In this document: piece after piece, positions 35,080 through 44,800 of the stretch
Layout: the number at the start of each line of letters is the position of its first letter
Numbering within the stretch: the stretch's first letter is position 1
Assembly: GCA_910584005.1 (NCBI GenBank)
Contig: CAJTXR010000002.1
Span: forward strand, 124,001 to 188,000
DNA: 64,000 nucleotides
Direction of reading: 5' to 3'
Origin: an uncultured Anaeroplasmataceae bacterium
GTDB taxonomy: Bacteria; Bacillota_I; Bacilli_A; Acholeplasmatales; Anaeroplasmataceae
Notes under the pieces: generated by a model
Told to the model about the DNA's origin: nothing
Databases searched by the model: none
The model's input: the letters and a program-made list of their open reading frames with translations, nothing else
Made by a program: the position numbers and the translations under genes

Positions 35080-36100
35080 TAATTGCTTATAACATTAAAC
35101 ATTTATGTATGCAAGATTTAGACATCATGTGTAAAAAATTTTCTACTTTTTCAAATTATAGTAAAATAGTAAATCTACAAAAGAATATTTAAAATTTGAA
35201 AATGACTGATATATTTTATTTTCTTTAAACAAATGAATTAGTTTTATATGAAATAATTGTTTTTATGAAAAATATTTTACAATATAAAATAAAACATCTA
35301 ATAATAGAATTTATTTAGAATAAAAGAAAGTTGGTTACTTGAGAAACTTAAAATATTATACTGAAATTATTAGTTCTATATCTAAAAAGATATATATTTC
35401 GAATTTAATTATAAAAATTAATCGTTGTAATTTGGCTGAAGTAGTAAAATGCTATAGAAAAATTACAAAGGTTGAAAGGCAATGTAATATGAAAAACATC
35501 ATTTTTTGGCTATTATGTTATTGAAAATATAAAAAATATGTGGATTCTAAAGAGAAAGACTATATTTCTGTTCTTTTCTGCCCCTTTTAAGAATAATATG
35601 ATTATCTTGTTGGAAATATTTACACAAATTTAACTTATTTTAATTATGTATTTTCAAAGGAATTAATTTTGAAATTTAATATTGATTTTGACAGGTTGAA
35701 CTTTAACTCTATTTTAAATAAATGTATTAACTATTTTATTTTAGAGCCAAATAATAAAGAAATGAAAGAACAATTAGAACAAAAAATAAATTTTAAAAAA
35801 TATTCATTTATAATAAAGTTCACATAAAATAGAATGATTTAATTTGTTTGCTTTTAAATTGTATTTTTTGGTGCATGAATTTAAATTTTAAAAATTTTGG
35901 TATATGAAACAAATCTATAAAAGCCAGTGTCAAATAAATAATCTTACCATTGGTAAGAGAAGTAACTTGATCTCACGATTTTAATAATGGTAGATTGCAA
36001 AGCATCAGATGAATTATAATTTTTTAAGAGTCTGTATTGTAAACTTTTAGGGGACTAGAACTTAAACGTTAAATTTATGACATCTATACAAATGCAAAAT
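35080..36100. other. About 1 kb of AT-rich sequence without a confident gene
   Basis: Only short, poorly initiated frames occur, for example 61 codons at 35339-35524 and 52 codons at 35669-35827. A 15-base near-palindrome CTTACCATTGGTAAG is at 35943-35957. Decayed element remnants are the likeliest content. Confidence 0.4.
35669..35827 (+). CDS. Possible 52-residue small protein
   Basis: TTG start with CAAAGGA eight bases upstream. The product is MKFNIDFDRLNFN… ending NFKKYSFIIKFT, with charged and amphipathic character and no motif. It could be a remnant of a larger gene. Confidence 0.2.
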   Translation: MKFNIDFDRLNFNSILNKCINYFILEPNNKEMKEQLEQKINFKKYSFIIKFT

Positions 36101-36143
36101 ACAAAAGCCCAATTCTCTATTGAATTGGGCTTTTGTTCAATTA
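36101..36143. terminator. Strong terminator before the mntR-type gene
   Basis: A perfect 15-bp hairpin (36101-36115 with 36122-36136, 6-nt loop) with a GCCCAATTC core. It converges on the end of the minus-strand repressor gene and may end its transcript too. Confidence 0.75.
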
Positions 36144-36186
36144 AATTATTTTCTTCCTTTTAATTAATTTAAAATCCTAATATTTA

Positions 36187-36552
36187 TTATATTTTTTTTG
36201 TTAATTTTTGTATTGCTTCAAATGTTTCATCTGATAAATCGTGTTCAATTTTACAAGCATCTTCCTCAGCAATGCCATTTGGAACCCCGATTTTTTCTAA
36301 AAATTCAGTAAGACAAGTATGTCTAGTATAAATTTTTTCAGCAACCTTAAATCCTTTTTCTGTTAAAAGAATATGACTATTCGCATCAATTAAAATATAT
36401 CCATTTTCTTTTAATTTTTTCAGCATAATTGAAACAGATGGTTTAGAATATTTTAGTTGATTTACAATATCAATTGCGTGAATATCTTTTTGTTTTTTTG
36501 AAAGCATTAAAATAGCTTCTAAATAGTTTTCTCCTGATTCTAATAAAGACAT
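36187..36552 (-). CDS. mntR: DtxR/MntR-family metal-dependent repressor
   Basis: 121 residues. The N-terminal winged helix reads LLESGENYLEAILMLSKKQKD, then IDIVNQLKYSKPSVSIMLKKL as recognition helix. The metal and dimerisation half carries HTCLTEFLEKIGV and EEDACKIEHDLSDETFEAI, with E/H/E ligands as in MntR; there is no SH3-like third domain, so it is of MntR size. It probably represses manganese or iron uptake genes when metal is sufficient. The ATG at 36552 follows AGGCGGTGG. No metal transporter lies nearby. Confidence 0.8.
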   Translation of the reverse strand: MSLLESGENYLEAILMLSKKQKDIHAIDIVNQLKYSKPSVSIMLKKLKENGYILIDANSHILLTEKGFKVAEKIYTRHTCLTEFLEKIGVPNGIAEEDACKIEHDLSDETFEAIQKLTKKI

Positions 36553-36609
36553 TTTTCCACCGCCTAGCACCTCTATTATACTCTATAAGTGAAAAAAATT
36601 AAAGAATGT

Positions 36610-36738
36610 TTATTTTTTATTTTTTTTGCTTTTTTTGTTATCTTTTTTCTTAATTTGTTGTGTCATATGCGATTGTTGTTGGTTGTTGAAGGATCTTTTG
36701 GTTAAATCATCATTATAATTTCGAGCAATTTCATTCAT
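36610..36738 (-). CDS. Possible small basic protein upstream of mntR
   Basis: 42 codons: MNEIARNYNDDLTKRSF, a Gln/Asn-rich centre and a tail of 15 mostly lysine residues. GGTGA lies 9 bases before the ATG. It ends 57 bp before the mntR-type start on the same strand, so the two could be co-transcribed. The function is unknown; the lysine tail would suit nucleic-acid binding. Confidence 0.35.
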   Translation of the reverse strand: MNEIARNYNDDLTKRSFNNQQQSHMTQQIKKKDNKKSKKNKK

Positions 36739-36810
36739 TTTCAATAATCACCAATAAAATATATTCAAAAAAAATAAAAAATATGATAAAATATTCTTTA
36801 GGTGATAATT

Positions 36811-37602
36811 ATGGAATCTTCTTATATTAAGTTAAACAATACTATAAATACGAGAAGCTTATCCTCATTAGTAAATAAAAATGGTCAGCATATAAAAAAG
36901 AATTATTTAATTCGTAGTGATGCTTTAAACCATATTGATCAAGAGGATGTAAAACAGTTAAAAGAAATATATCATATAAAACGAATAATTGACTTTAGAT
37001 GTGATAATGAAATTATATCAGAACCCGACCTAATGATTTCAACTATAGAATATATTCACTGTCCAGTGTTACCTAATGAACGTGTGGGAATTACAAGAAA
37101 GGGTAAGGATGAAGACAGTTTTAAAGAATTTGTAAAAGTTTTACATGAAAATGGAATTCAAAAATCAATAGATTTTATGAGTAAGATTTATGAAGAGTTT
37201 CTTACCCCTTTCGCAACTGAAGGGTATAAGAGATTTCTCCATATTTTGCTAGAAGATGTACAAGGGGCAACACTTTGGCATTGTAGTGCTGGGAAGGATC
37301 GTGCTGGTTTTGCAACGATTTTAATCTTATATTGTTTGGACTTTGATATGGATGTCATTTTCAAAGATTATATGGATACAAATATCTATTATCAAAAGAA
37401 AATTGCAAATCTTACTTCGCTATATGGTGAAAAATATAAAGAAATTTTAGAAACTCTTTTTGGAGTTCAAGAAAACTATTTTCAAATTTTATTCAGTAAA
37501 ATTAAAGAACAATTTGGTAGTATGGATAATTATTTAGAAAATAATTTATCAATAACGTCTTTAGAAAAAGAAAAATTAAGACAAATATATTTGGGGGATT
37601 AA
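36811..37602 (+). CDS. Tyrosine-protein phosphatase (Y_phosphatase3 type)
   Basis: About 263 residues. The N-terminal block NTINTRSLSSLVNKNGQHIK with LIRSDALNHI, the general-acid region near FRCDNEI, and the P-loop WHCSAGKDRAG (C-X5-R) are all intact. Bacterial enzymes of this family dephosphorylate phosphotyrosine or phosphoinositide-type substrates. AGGTGAT at 36800-36806 indicates the ATG at 36811. The SNF2 gene follows after 4 bp. Confidence 0.85.
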   Translation: MESSYIKLNNTINTRSLSSLVNKNGQHIKKNYLIRSDALNHIDQEDVKQLKEIYHIKRIIDFRCDNEIISEPDLMISTIEYIHCPVLPNERVGITRKGKDEDSFKEFVKVLHENGIQKSIDFMSKIYEEFLTPFATEGYKRFLHILLEDVQGATLWHCSAGKDRAGFATILILYCLDFDMDVIFKDYMDTNIYYQKKIANLTSLYGEKYKEILETLFGVQENYFQILFSKIKEQFGSMDNYLENNLSITSLEKEKLRQIYLGD

Positions 37603-37606
37603 GAAA

Positions 37607-40600
37607 ATGTCTTTATCAGAACTTTTAATGAAATATAAAGAATTTCCTTTAATGAATACACTATTAGAGGATAAAGATTTACTTTTAGAAAAATATATTA
37701 CAATAAAAAAAATAAAGAAAAATAATCAATTTTTTTATAAAGTTATTCCTTTGGATTTGTTTTTTGAAACCTTAGGTTCTACAACAATATCTATAGTTTT
37801 AGATTCTAAGTATAGAGTAATATCTCAAGAATGTGGGTGCCTAGAACATTATAGAAAAAAAGAATGTGCTCATACTACAATATTATATGCTTTGGCTTTA
37901 GAGGCATTAAATCCTATGGAATATACTGTAGAATACAAAAAATATAAAACAAATAAGATGTTATTAGATCATAATCATTTGTTGTCAACGTTAATAGAAG
38001 ATTTAAAAACTAGTTCATCATATTTTAAAAAGATTCATTTAGTGCCGGAAATTTCACTCATTGATTCTAAACTTTATCTTTCTTTGCATATTGGATATGA
38101 TAAAGAATATATCGTTAAAAGCATTTCTGACTTTATTAAAAATATGGAAAACAATTCTTTTTTCTCTTATGGCCAAAAACTTTCATTTGTCCATTCTTAT
38201 GAAGTTTTAGATGACGAGTCTAAAGAGTTTTATAATTTCTTATTGAATTTAAGTCATGAGGATTCTTTAAAGAGTATTTTGATTAAAAGGGGTCATTTTT
38301 TAACAATTTTAGAAATTTATCGAAATAGTGGGATTTATTATACGAGTCAAGAGAAAACAAAGTATTATACTTTAGTTTCTTTAGAACAGTTAGATATCGT
38401 TTTAAATGATCGATTTATAAGTATAAATAAGCCAGAAGGAACCAAAAAGTTGATATGTGGCATCAATTCGGCTTATTTTATAGCCGATGAGAAGATTTAT
38501 GCTTATCATTTTAAAAAGCGAAATGAAGCCATACTTTTTAGAACTTTATTTAAATGTAATGAAAAAGGACTACTAATAGAGGCTAATGAGGTTTCTTTTA
38601 TTGGATCTTTACTACCTTTAATTAAGCGTGAAATCCAAATTGAAGATTCTTTTTTTGAAAAATATTCTCTTCCAGAAGTGACGATTGAAACTTATTTTGA
38701 ATATCAAAATGGAAATATTATATGTCAATATCAATTAAAAGTATTAGAAGAATTTAAAAATACACCTTATGTAAATCAAATTGTTGATGGATATCTTCAA
38801 ACTTTAAAATCATTTGGTTTTTTAGAAAATGAAAAAGGAAAATATTATTTAAATTCTAGTGAAGCGATATACCAATTTTTAATTGCTGATTTAAATTCAA
38901 TCAAAAATTATGGTGATGTTTACTTTGATGAATCTATAAAAAAAATTATATTAAAGAAATCAAATAAAATTAATATATCCATCTCTTATCATGTTGGATT
39001 ACTAGATTTTCAAATTGATGGTGGTAATCTTACTTTAGAGGAAATCCAATTGATGGTACAAGCCTATCAGCATAAAAAGAAATTTATAAAATTGAAAAAT
39101 GATATCATTTTAGAAATAAAAGAAGAAGATATTAAACCTTTAGATAATTTTTTAGAAGACTTTAATATTGATGTTTCTAAAATAAATCAACCAATTCAAA
39201 AGCCTTTAAATTACTTATTAAAGCTAGTTAAAGGAATGGATGATACAATTTCTTGTGATGACAAGGTTCTAGAAATGATTCAGCAAATCCAGCAATATAA
39301 AGATAGCAATGAATTGCCAAATGAGCCTTTTTTATCTGTGTTACGACCTTATCAGATTGACGCATTTAAATGGTTAAAAATGCTTTCTAAATTTGGCTTT
39401 GGGGGCATTTTAGCAGATGATATGGGACTAGGAAAAACATTAGAAATTATTTCTTTTTTGGCTAGTGATGAGAGTCAAAAGCCCACATTAATTGTTTGTC
39501 CAATGAGTCTAGTTTATAACTGGGAAAATGAGTGTATGAAGTGGAACTTGGATTTACCTGTTTGTCTGATTATTGGATCTGCTACTGAAAGGGAAGCAAT
39601 AATTCAAGGAATTGATTATAATAAAAAAGTAATTTATATTACATCTTATGATTCTTTAAGAAGGGATGTGGAGCTCTATACAAAGACATTCCGTTTTGTT
39701 ATTGCTGATGAAGCCCAATATATAAAAAATCAAAATACTTTAAAATCAACAGCAATTAAACAGATACAATCTGATATGAATTTTGCTTTAACTGGAACGC
39801 CTATTGAAAACGGATTAGCAGATCTTTGGAGTATATTTGATTATTTAATGCCTGGCTATTTAGCAAATTACTCTCACTTTAAATCTCGATATGAAGCCTT
39901 AATTCTGCATGATGATGAAGAGGCGTTGGAGCTTCTTCGATTGAGGGTTCAACCCTTTATTTTAAGAAGAACTAAAAAAGATGTTTTAAAGGAATTACCA
40001 GATAAAATTGAAGAAATATATTATTGTAAAATGGATCCTGAACAGGAAAAAATATATTTATCTTTTAAAAATGATATAAAGGATAATTTAAAAGAAGGTG
40101 GAAATCAGGTTTTAGCCTTAATTACTCGTTTAAGACAAATCTGTATTACACCAGAGTTAATTTATGATCAAGAATTTAATAGTGCAAAATTGGCTTTGGC
40201 TTTGGAGCTAATTACAAGAGCGATTGCTTCATCGCATCGAATTTTGGTTTTTTCACAATTTGCAAGTGTTTTTCCTATTCTAGCAAGTATGCTAGCTACT
40301 TCTGGAATAAAATACTATATTCTAGATGGAACAACAAAGCCTCATAAAAGAGTTGAATTAGTAGAAGGATTTAATAACGATGAGTCAATTAAAGTATTTA
40401 TGATTTCTTTAAAGGCTGGTGGCACAGGATTAAACTTAATTGGAGCAGATATGGTAATTCATTTAGATCCTTGGTGGAATGTTTCAGCAGAGAACCAAGC
40501 TACAGATCGTGCATATCGAATTGGGCAAACGCGGAATGTTCATGTTTTAAAATTAGTTTGTAAAAATACAATTGAGGAAAAGGTTTTGTTATTACAAAAA

Positions 40601-40690
40601 GTGAAGAATGAATTGGCTCAAAATATAATTCATAGTCAAGAGGATCATATTTTATTTACAAAAAATGATATTTTGAAAATTTTGGATTGA
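37607..40690 (+). CDS. SNF2-family helicase with SWIM zinc finger
   Basis: 1027 residues. A SWIM-type finger lies near residue 80-97 (QECGCLEHYRKKECAH). A ~440-residue middle region is followed by the SNF2 ATPase: GILADDMGLGKTLE (motif I), IADEAQYIKN (II), LTGTPIENGLADLWS (III), then helicase C domain with SLKAGGTGLNLIGAD and RAYRIGQTRNVHV. Such bacterial proteins translocate on double-stranded DNA, probably displacing bound proteins. It is co-transcribed with the phosphatase. Confidence 0.92.
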   Translation: MSLSELLMKYKEFPLMNTLLEDKDLLLEKYITIKKIKKNNQFFYKVIPLDLFFETLGSTTISIVLDSKYRVISQECGCLEHYRKKECAHTTILYALALEALNPMEYTVEYKKYKTNKMLLDHNHLLSTLIEDLKTSSSYFKKIHLVPEISLIDSKLYLSLHIGYDKEYIVKSISDFIKNMENNSFFSYGQKLSFVHSYEVLDDESKEFYNFLLNLSHEDSLKSILIKRGHFLTILEIYRNSGIYYTSQEKTKYYTLVSLEQLDIVLNDRFISINKPEGTKKLICGINSAYFIADEKIYAYHFKKRNEAILFRTLFKCNEKGLLIEANEVSFIGSLLPLIKREIQIEDSFFEKYSLPEVTIETYFEYQNGNIICQYQLKVLEEFKNTPYVNQIVDGYLQTLKSFGFLENEKGKYYLNSSEAIYQFLIADLNSIKNYGDVYFDESIKKIILKKSNKINISISYHVGLLDFQIDGGNLTLEEIQLMVQAYQHKKKFIKLKNDIILEIKEEDIKPLDNFLEDFNIDVSKINQPIQKPLNYLLKLVKGMDDTISCDDKVLEMIQQIQQYKDSNELPNEPFLSVLRPYQIDAFKWLKMLSKFGFGGILADDMGLGKTLEIISFLASDESQKPTLIVCPMSLVYNWENECMKWNLDLPVCLIIGSATEREAIIQGIDYNKKVIYITSYDSLRRDVELYTKTFRFVIADEAQYIKNQNTLKSTAIKQIQSDMNFALTGTPIENGLADLWSIFDYLMPGYLANYSHFKSRYEALILHDDEEALELLRLRVQPFILRRTKKDVLKELPDKIEEIYYCKMDPEQEKIYLSFKNDIKDNLKEGGNQVLALITRLRQICITPELIYDQEFNSAKLALALELITRAIASSHRILVFSQFASVFPILASMLATSGIKYYILDGTTKPHKRVELVEGFNNDESIKVFMISLKAGGTGLNLIGADMVIHLDPWWNVSAENQATDRAYRIGQTRNVHVLKLVCKNTIEEKVLLLQKVKNELAQNIIHSQEDHILFTKNDILKILD

Positions 40691-40714
40691 CAAAAAATGG
40701 AAAAATCAGTATAA
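40686..40714 (+). promoter_or_regulatory. perR promoter
   Basis: A perfect TTGACA (40686-40691, overlapping the SNF2 stop), 17-bp spacer, and perfect TATAAT (40709-40714). Confidence 0.85.
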
Positions 40715-40718
40715 TAAA

Positions 40719-40735
40719 ATTAAGAATAATTCTTA
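40719..40735. promoter_or_regulatory. PerR/Fur-type operator
   Basis: TTAAGAATAATTCTTAA is a perfect 8-1-8 palindrome covering the expected transcription start of perR. Its length and 1-base centre match Per/Fur boxes, so PerR probably represses itself and the rubrerythrin gene here. Confidence 0.75.
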
Positions 40736-40748
40736 ATAAGGAGGAAGT

Positions 40749-41150
40749 ATGCAAAGAAGAAATACAAGCCAAAGAAAAATTGTATATGATTCTTTAGCCA
40801 TTTTAGGCCATGCCTCTACAGAATCTTTAATTGAGTTTATTCAGATGCATCGTAAAGATATTTCTTTAGCAACCATTTACAGAAATATATCTATTTTATT
40901 AGAAGATGAACAGATTAAAAGAGTAAAAGTAGAAGGGAAAGATGTTCTTGAAACAATAAAAAAAGAACATTCACATTTTGTCTGTAAGGATTGTAAAAAA
41001 ATATTTGATGTTCATTTTGATAAGACAGAAACATTATCAAAATTGCAAAGAAAAAGTATGCATCAAATTCAAACTTGTGATATAGTCTTTTATGGATTGT
41101 GTCAAAACTGTATGAAAAAGGAGAAAGAAAAAAATGAAGTATGTATGTAA
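40749..41150 (+). CDS. perR: Fur-family peroxide regulator, PerR-like
   Basis: 133 residues. The winged helix (IVYDSLAILGHASTESLIEFI, LATIYRNISILLEDEQIKRV) is followed by the metal site HSHFVCKDCKKIFDVHF and a second CXXC near the end (CQNCMKK), the structural zinc pair. The neighbouring rubrerythrin gene and palindromic box support a peroxide-sensing role rather than iron (Fur) or zinc (Zur). GGAGG precedes the ATG. The 3' end overlaps the next gene by 17 bp. Confidence 0.85.
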   Translation: MQRRNTSQRKIVYDSLAILGHASTESLIEFIQMHRKDISLATIYRNISILLEDEQIKRVKVEGKDVLETIKKEHSHFVCKDCKKIFDVHFDKTETLSKLQRKSMHQIQTCDIVFYGLCQNCMKKEKEKNEVCM

Positions 41151-41673
41151 GGTTTGTGGATATGTTCACGAAGGTCCAGAGGCACCAGAAAGATGCCCTC
41201 AATGTAAGGCACCAAAAGAAAAATTTGAAGAATTAAAGGAAGGAACAACATATGCATGTGAGCATATCGTTGGAATTGCAAAGGATGCTCCTGAAGACAT
41301 TGTTAAAGATTTAAGAATGAATTTTGAAGGAGAATGCAGTGAAGTTGGTATGTATCTTGCTATGGCTAGAGTTGCTTATCGTGAAGGATATCCTGAGGTT
41401 GGGCTTTTCTATGAAAAGGCTGCTTGGGAAGAGGCAGAGCATGCTGCTAAATTTGCTGAATTATTAGGTGAGGTTGTTACTCCATCTACTAAGAAAAATC
41501 TTGAATTAAGAGCAGCAGCTGAAAATGGTGCAACAGCAGGTAAATTAGATTTAGCTACTCGTGCAAAGAAATTAAATTTAGATGCAATCCATGATACAGT
41601 TCATGAAATGGCAAAGGATGAAGCCCGTCATGGTAGAGGATTTGAAGGCTTATTAAATCGTTATTTTAAATAA
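41134..41673 (+). CDS. rbr: Reverse rubrerythrin (NADH peroxidase type)
   Basis: 179 residues. The rubredoxin domain is N-terminal (CKVCGYVHEGPEAPERCPQC), the reverse of classical rubrerythrin. The ferritin-like di-iron domain has its ligands in NFEGECSEVGMY, WEEAEHAAKFAE and KDEARHGRGFEGLL. In clostridia such proteins reduce hydrogen peroxide and oxygen and are controlled by PerR, which matches the operon with perR here. Confidence 0.93.
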   Translation: MKYVCKVCGYVHEGPEAPERCPQCKAPKEKFEELKEGTTYACEHIVGIAKDAPEDIVKDLRMNFEGECSEVGMYLAMARVAYREGYPEVGLFYEKAAWEEAEHAAKFAELLGEVVTPSTKKNLELRAAAENGATAGKLDLATRAKKLNLDAIHDTVHEMAKDEARHGRGFEGLLNRYFK

Positions 41674-41699
41674 AAAAGAATAGCTCAAAGTAAAAGATT

Positions 41700-41746
41700 A
41701 AGATGTTTATTTACATGTTCTAGTGATTATAAACATCTTTTTTTAA
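41700..41746 (+). terminator. Terminator of perR-rbr
   Basis: An 11-bp stem (41700-41710 with 41729-41739) is followed by T residues. Confidence 0.75.
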
Positions 41747-41818
41747 TAAATTTTTATAGTTTTAACATTTTATTCCCATAATTCCATGCTATAATACTCT
41801 TGTTTTAGAGGTGAAAAT

Positions 41819-42976
41819 ATGAAAAAAATGAAATATATTTTAAGTGGGTTTCTTTTATGTTTTTTATTTATTTTTTGTTCTTGTTCAAATGGAACAAAAG
41901 ACAAAACAGATAAGGAAGTAGAACTTAAAGATAAGGTACAGGTTGAAAGTACATATACGAATACAACATTAAATAGTTCATCCATTGTGGATACTATTGA
42001 TTCAGTTTATAGTTCCGTTGTAGCGATTGATTCATATTTAAATAACAATTTATATGGAAGTGGTAGTGGCGTTTTGTTTGGTAAAAGTAAGGATTTAAAC
42101 TTAAGTTTTTTAGTCACATGTCATCATGTAATAGAAAATTGTGATTCTTTTAAAGTTACTTTAAGTGATGATACAATTGTAAATGCACTTCTTGTTGGGG
42201 GTGATGCGGAAAGTGATATTGCTGTACTTTCTATAGAAGGAATTGAATATACTTATGCATCATGGTTTTCAGATACGGATACATTACAACTAGGCTCAGG
42301 AGTAATTTGCATCGGTAACCCACTTGGGACTCTGCCAGGAAGTGTGTCTACAGGGATTATTTCCTATAACAATCGAAAAATTAAGGTTGATGATTACCAT
42401 ACGATGAATTTAATTCAAACGGATGTTGCTATTAATTCTGGTAACTCTGGAGGTGCATTGTTTAATTATGCAGGGGCTCTAATTGGTATCGTGAATGCGA
42501 AATATTCATCTTCAGGAATAGAAGGATTGGGTTTTGCAATCCCTGCAAATCAAGCTAAAAAGATAGTTGATGAGCTAGTTCAAACTGCAATTTATAATAC
42601 AAAAGATAGAACTTGGCAAACAGGGTTTGTAAATGGAAGATGGAATTTAGGATTTACGCTTGGCTATAGTTATGGAGGATTTACTAGAACAAGTATTGGG
42701 ATTGCTTCTGCAGCAACAAACTCTACTTCCTCAGATTACGATTTATTGCTTGCTAATGATAGAATTAGTGCTATTACTATAACTTATAAAGATACGTCAA
42801 AACCTAGTATATATATGTCAAATATAAATGCTCAAACTACAACAGTGGAAATGATTTATAGCTTTATATATTCGGCAAATTTGAATTTAGAAGATACACT
42901 TATTTTTGATATTATGAGAAATGGAGAGAGTAAAAAGATTTCCATTGAATTAAAGCAATACCGATATTTTATTTAA
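41819..42976 (+). CDS. HtrA-like trypsin-type serine protease, probable lipoprotein
   Basis: 385 residues. A hydrophobic N-terminal signal ends in IFCSCSNG, a plausible but imperfect lipobox, then a Lys/Asp-rich linker. The protease domain has the triad histidine in LVTCHHVIE, aspartate in DAESDIAVLS and serine in AINSGNSGGALF, with the GLGFAIPA substrate strand. The C-terminal ~120 residues replace the usual PDZ domain by a diverged PDZ-like module (DLLLANDRISAITI). It acts outside the membrane in protein quality control. It is monocistronic. Confidence 0.85.
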   Translation: MKKMKYILSGFLLCFLFIFCSCSNGTKDKTDKEVELKDKVQVESTYTNTTLNSSSIVDTIDSVYSSVVAIDSYLNNNLYGSGSGVLFGKSKDLNLSFLVTCHHVIENCDSFKVTLSDDTIVNALLVGGDAESDIAVLSIEGIEYTYASWFSDTDTLQLGSGVICIGNPLGTLPGSVSTGIISYNNRKIKVDDYHTMNLIQTDVAINSGNSGGALFNYAGALIGIVNAKYSSSGIEGLGFAIPANQAKKIVDELVQTAIYNTKDRTWQTGFVNGRWNLGFTLGYSYGGFTRTSIGIASAATNSTSSDYDLLLANDRISAITITYKDTSKPSIYMSNINAQTTTVEMIYSFIYSANLNLEDTLIFDIMRNGESKKISIELKQYRYFI

Positions 42977-43000
42977 GCCTTAGAAATAAGGCTTTTCTTT
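42975..43000 (+). terminator. Terminator of the protease gene
   Basis: AAGCCTTA-GAAA-TAAGGCTT, an 8-bp stem with GNRA loop, overlapping the stop and followed by T-rich sequence. Confidence 0.8.
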
Positions 43001-43066
43001 TTCTCTTTTCTTGTATTTTTTTTGTTTTTTGTTATAATATATAAGCGTAGAAATGAGGGATTATAT

Positions 43067-44731
43067 ATGGCAGATTATAGAGATCTAGCGAATTTAATTT
43101 TTCCAAATATTACGGAAACAATTGAGGATTTGGAAAAGAAATATCCAAAACGAAATTTACCAGAAGGAGCAAAGGTGATTCGGTTTGCTCCATCACCAAC
43201 TGGATTTTTACATACAGGTAGTCTATTTGTATCATTAGTTGATTGTTATTTGGCTCATCAAAGCAATGGAATTTTTTATATCCGCTTAGAAGATACAGAT
43301 ACTAAAAGAGAAATTACAGGGTCAGGTGAGGCTTTAGTTGAACAATTAAAAACATTTGATATTATTCCGGATGAGGGATATATTTCTGAAGAAGCAGAAT
43401 TGGGAAATTATGGACCATATAAGCAATCCGATCGTTCACATATTTATAACATTTGCATTAAGCATTTAATCGAAATGGGAAGAGCTTATCCATGTTTTTG
43501 TAGTGCAGAAGAACTTGCAGAGTTAAGAAAGGAACAAGAAGCGAGAAGAGAGATTCCAGGATATTATGGTAAATATGCTAAATATCGGGATTATCCAATA
43601 GAGCAGGCAATTCAAAAGATAAAGGAAGGGACCCCATATATTATAAGATTTAAATCTATGGGAGATCATAATCATAAAGTATTTTTCCATGATGAAATCA
43701 AAGGGGATTTAGAATTGACAGAAAATGATCAGGATATCGTAATTTGCAAATCTGATGGACTTCCTACTTATCATTTTGCACACTTAGTTGATGACCACTT
43801 TATGCGTACAACTCATATTACAAGAGGAGAAGAATGGTTACCAAGCCTTCCAATTCATTTAGAATTATTTGATACTATTGGTTTTGAAAGACCAAAATAT
43901 GCTCATTTACCAGTTGTAATGAAAATGGATAATGGCGTAAGAAGAAAGTTATCTAAGCGAAAAGATGAGGAAGCAGCAGTTAGCTATTTCTTAGAACAAG
44001 GTTATCCTAAGTATGGTTTTATAGAATATTTACTAACAATCGCTAATTCCAATTATGAAGCTTGGAGAAATGAAAATTTAGATAAGGATTATACTGATTT
44101 TCAATTATCATTTGATAAAATGGCTTTAGATGGAGCTTTATTTGATATTGCTAAAGTGGCAAATATATCCAAAGAGCGAATGGCATATCGAAAAGCAGAA
44201 GACTTAAAAAATGAAGTGAAGGAATGGGCAAAAAAATACGATAAAAACTTCTATAATCATATTGTACAAAATGAAGATTACTTTGTTTCTATTTTAAATA
44301 TAGAAAGAGAAAAAGAAAAGCCACGTAAAGATTATGCGAAGTATTCAGACATTTATCCAATTATATCATTCTTTTATGATGATGTTTATGAACAAATAGA
44401 TTTAAAACAATTAGAATGGAATCCAGAAATATCTAAGAGTGAAATTAAACAAGTATTAGAAGACTATGTGGAAAATATCGAATTGAATCTATCAGAAGAA
44501 GAATGGTTTAATTCAATTAAAGAATTAGCGGTTCGTCATGGATTTGCAGATAATATAAAAGTATGGAAAAAAGATAAAACGGCTTATAAGGGACATGTAG
44601 GAGATATTTCTGAATTTTTACGATTATCCTTATCTGGTAAAAAGAATTCTCCCAATTTATATTATGTACTCCAAATTTTAGGTAAAGATAAAGTAATAAA
44701 TAGAATAAAAAAAGTAATAGAAACTTTATAA
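43067..44731 (+). CDS. gltX: Glutamyl-tRNA synthetase
   Basis: About 554 residues, a class I synthetase. The HIGH-type motif is APSPTGFLHTGSLF and the KMSKS-type motif is RRKLSKRKDEEA; FCSAEELAELRKEQE and HITRGEEWLPSLPIHL are family blocks. It charges tRNA-Glu and probably also tRNA-Gln if a GatCAB transamidase exists. The start at 43067 has GAGGGA upstream; the frame upstream runs through the promoter. Its cognate tRNA gene lies 69 bp downstream. Confidence 0.95.
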   Translation: MADYRDLANLIFPNITETIEDLEKKYPKRNLPEGAKVIRFAPSPTGFLHTGSLFVSLVDCYLAHQSNGIFYIRLEDTDTKREITGSGEALVEQLKTFDIIPDEGYISEEAELGNYGPYKQSDRSHIYNICIKHLIEMGRAYPCFCSAEELAELRKEQEARREIPGYYGKYAKYRDYPIEQAIQKIKEGTPYIIRFKSMGDHNHKVFFHDEIKGDLELTENDQDIVICKSDGLPTYHFAHLVDDHFMRTTHITRGEEWLPSLPIHLELFDTIGFERPKYAHLPVVMKMDNGVRRKLSKRKDEEAAVSYFLEQGYPKYGFIEYLLTIANSNYEAWRNENLDKDYTDFQLSFDKMALDGALFDIAKVANISKERMAYRKAEDLKNEVKEWAKKYDKNFYNHIVQNEDYFVSILNIEREKEKPRKDYAKYSDIYPIISFFYDDVYEQIDLKQLEWNPEISKSEIKQVLEDYVENIELNLSEEEWFNSIKELAVRHGFADNIKVWKKDKTAYKGHVGDISEFLRLSLSGKKNSPNLYYVLQILGKDKVINRIKKVIETL

Positions 44732-44736
44732 AAAAC

Positions 44737-44764
44737 TTGAAAAAAATAAAAATTATGGTATAGT
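44737..44764 (+). promoter_or_regulatory. Promoter of tRNA-Glu
   Basis: TTGAAA (44737-44742), 16-bp spacer, TATAGT (44759-44764). Confidence 0.5.
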
Positions 44765-44800
44765 AATATATGTAACTTTGGTTGCATATATTCTAGCCTT

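Noticed and set aside
35339..35524. 61-codon frame with a TTG start
   Set aside because: No convincing ribosome-binding site, no motif, and composition like the surrounding non-coding AT-rich sequence.
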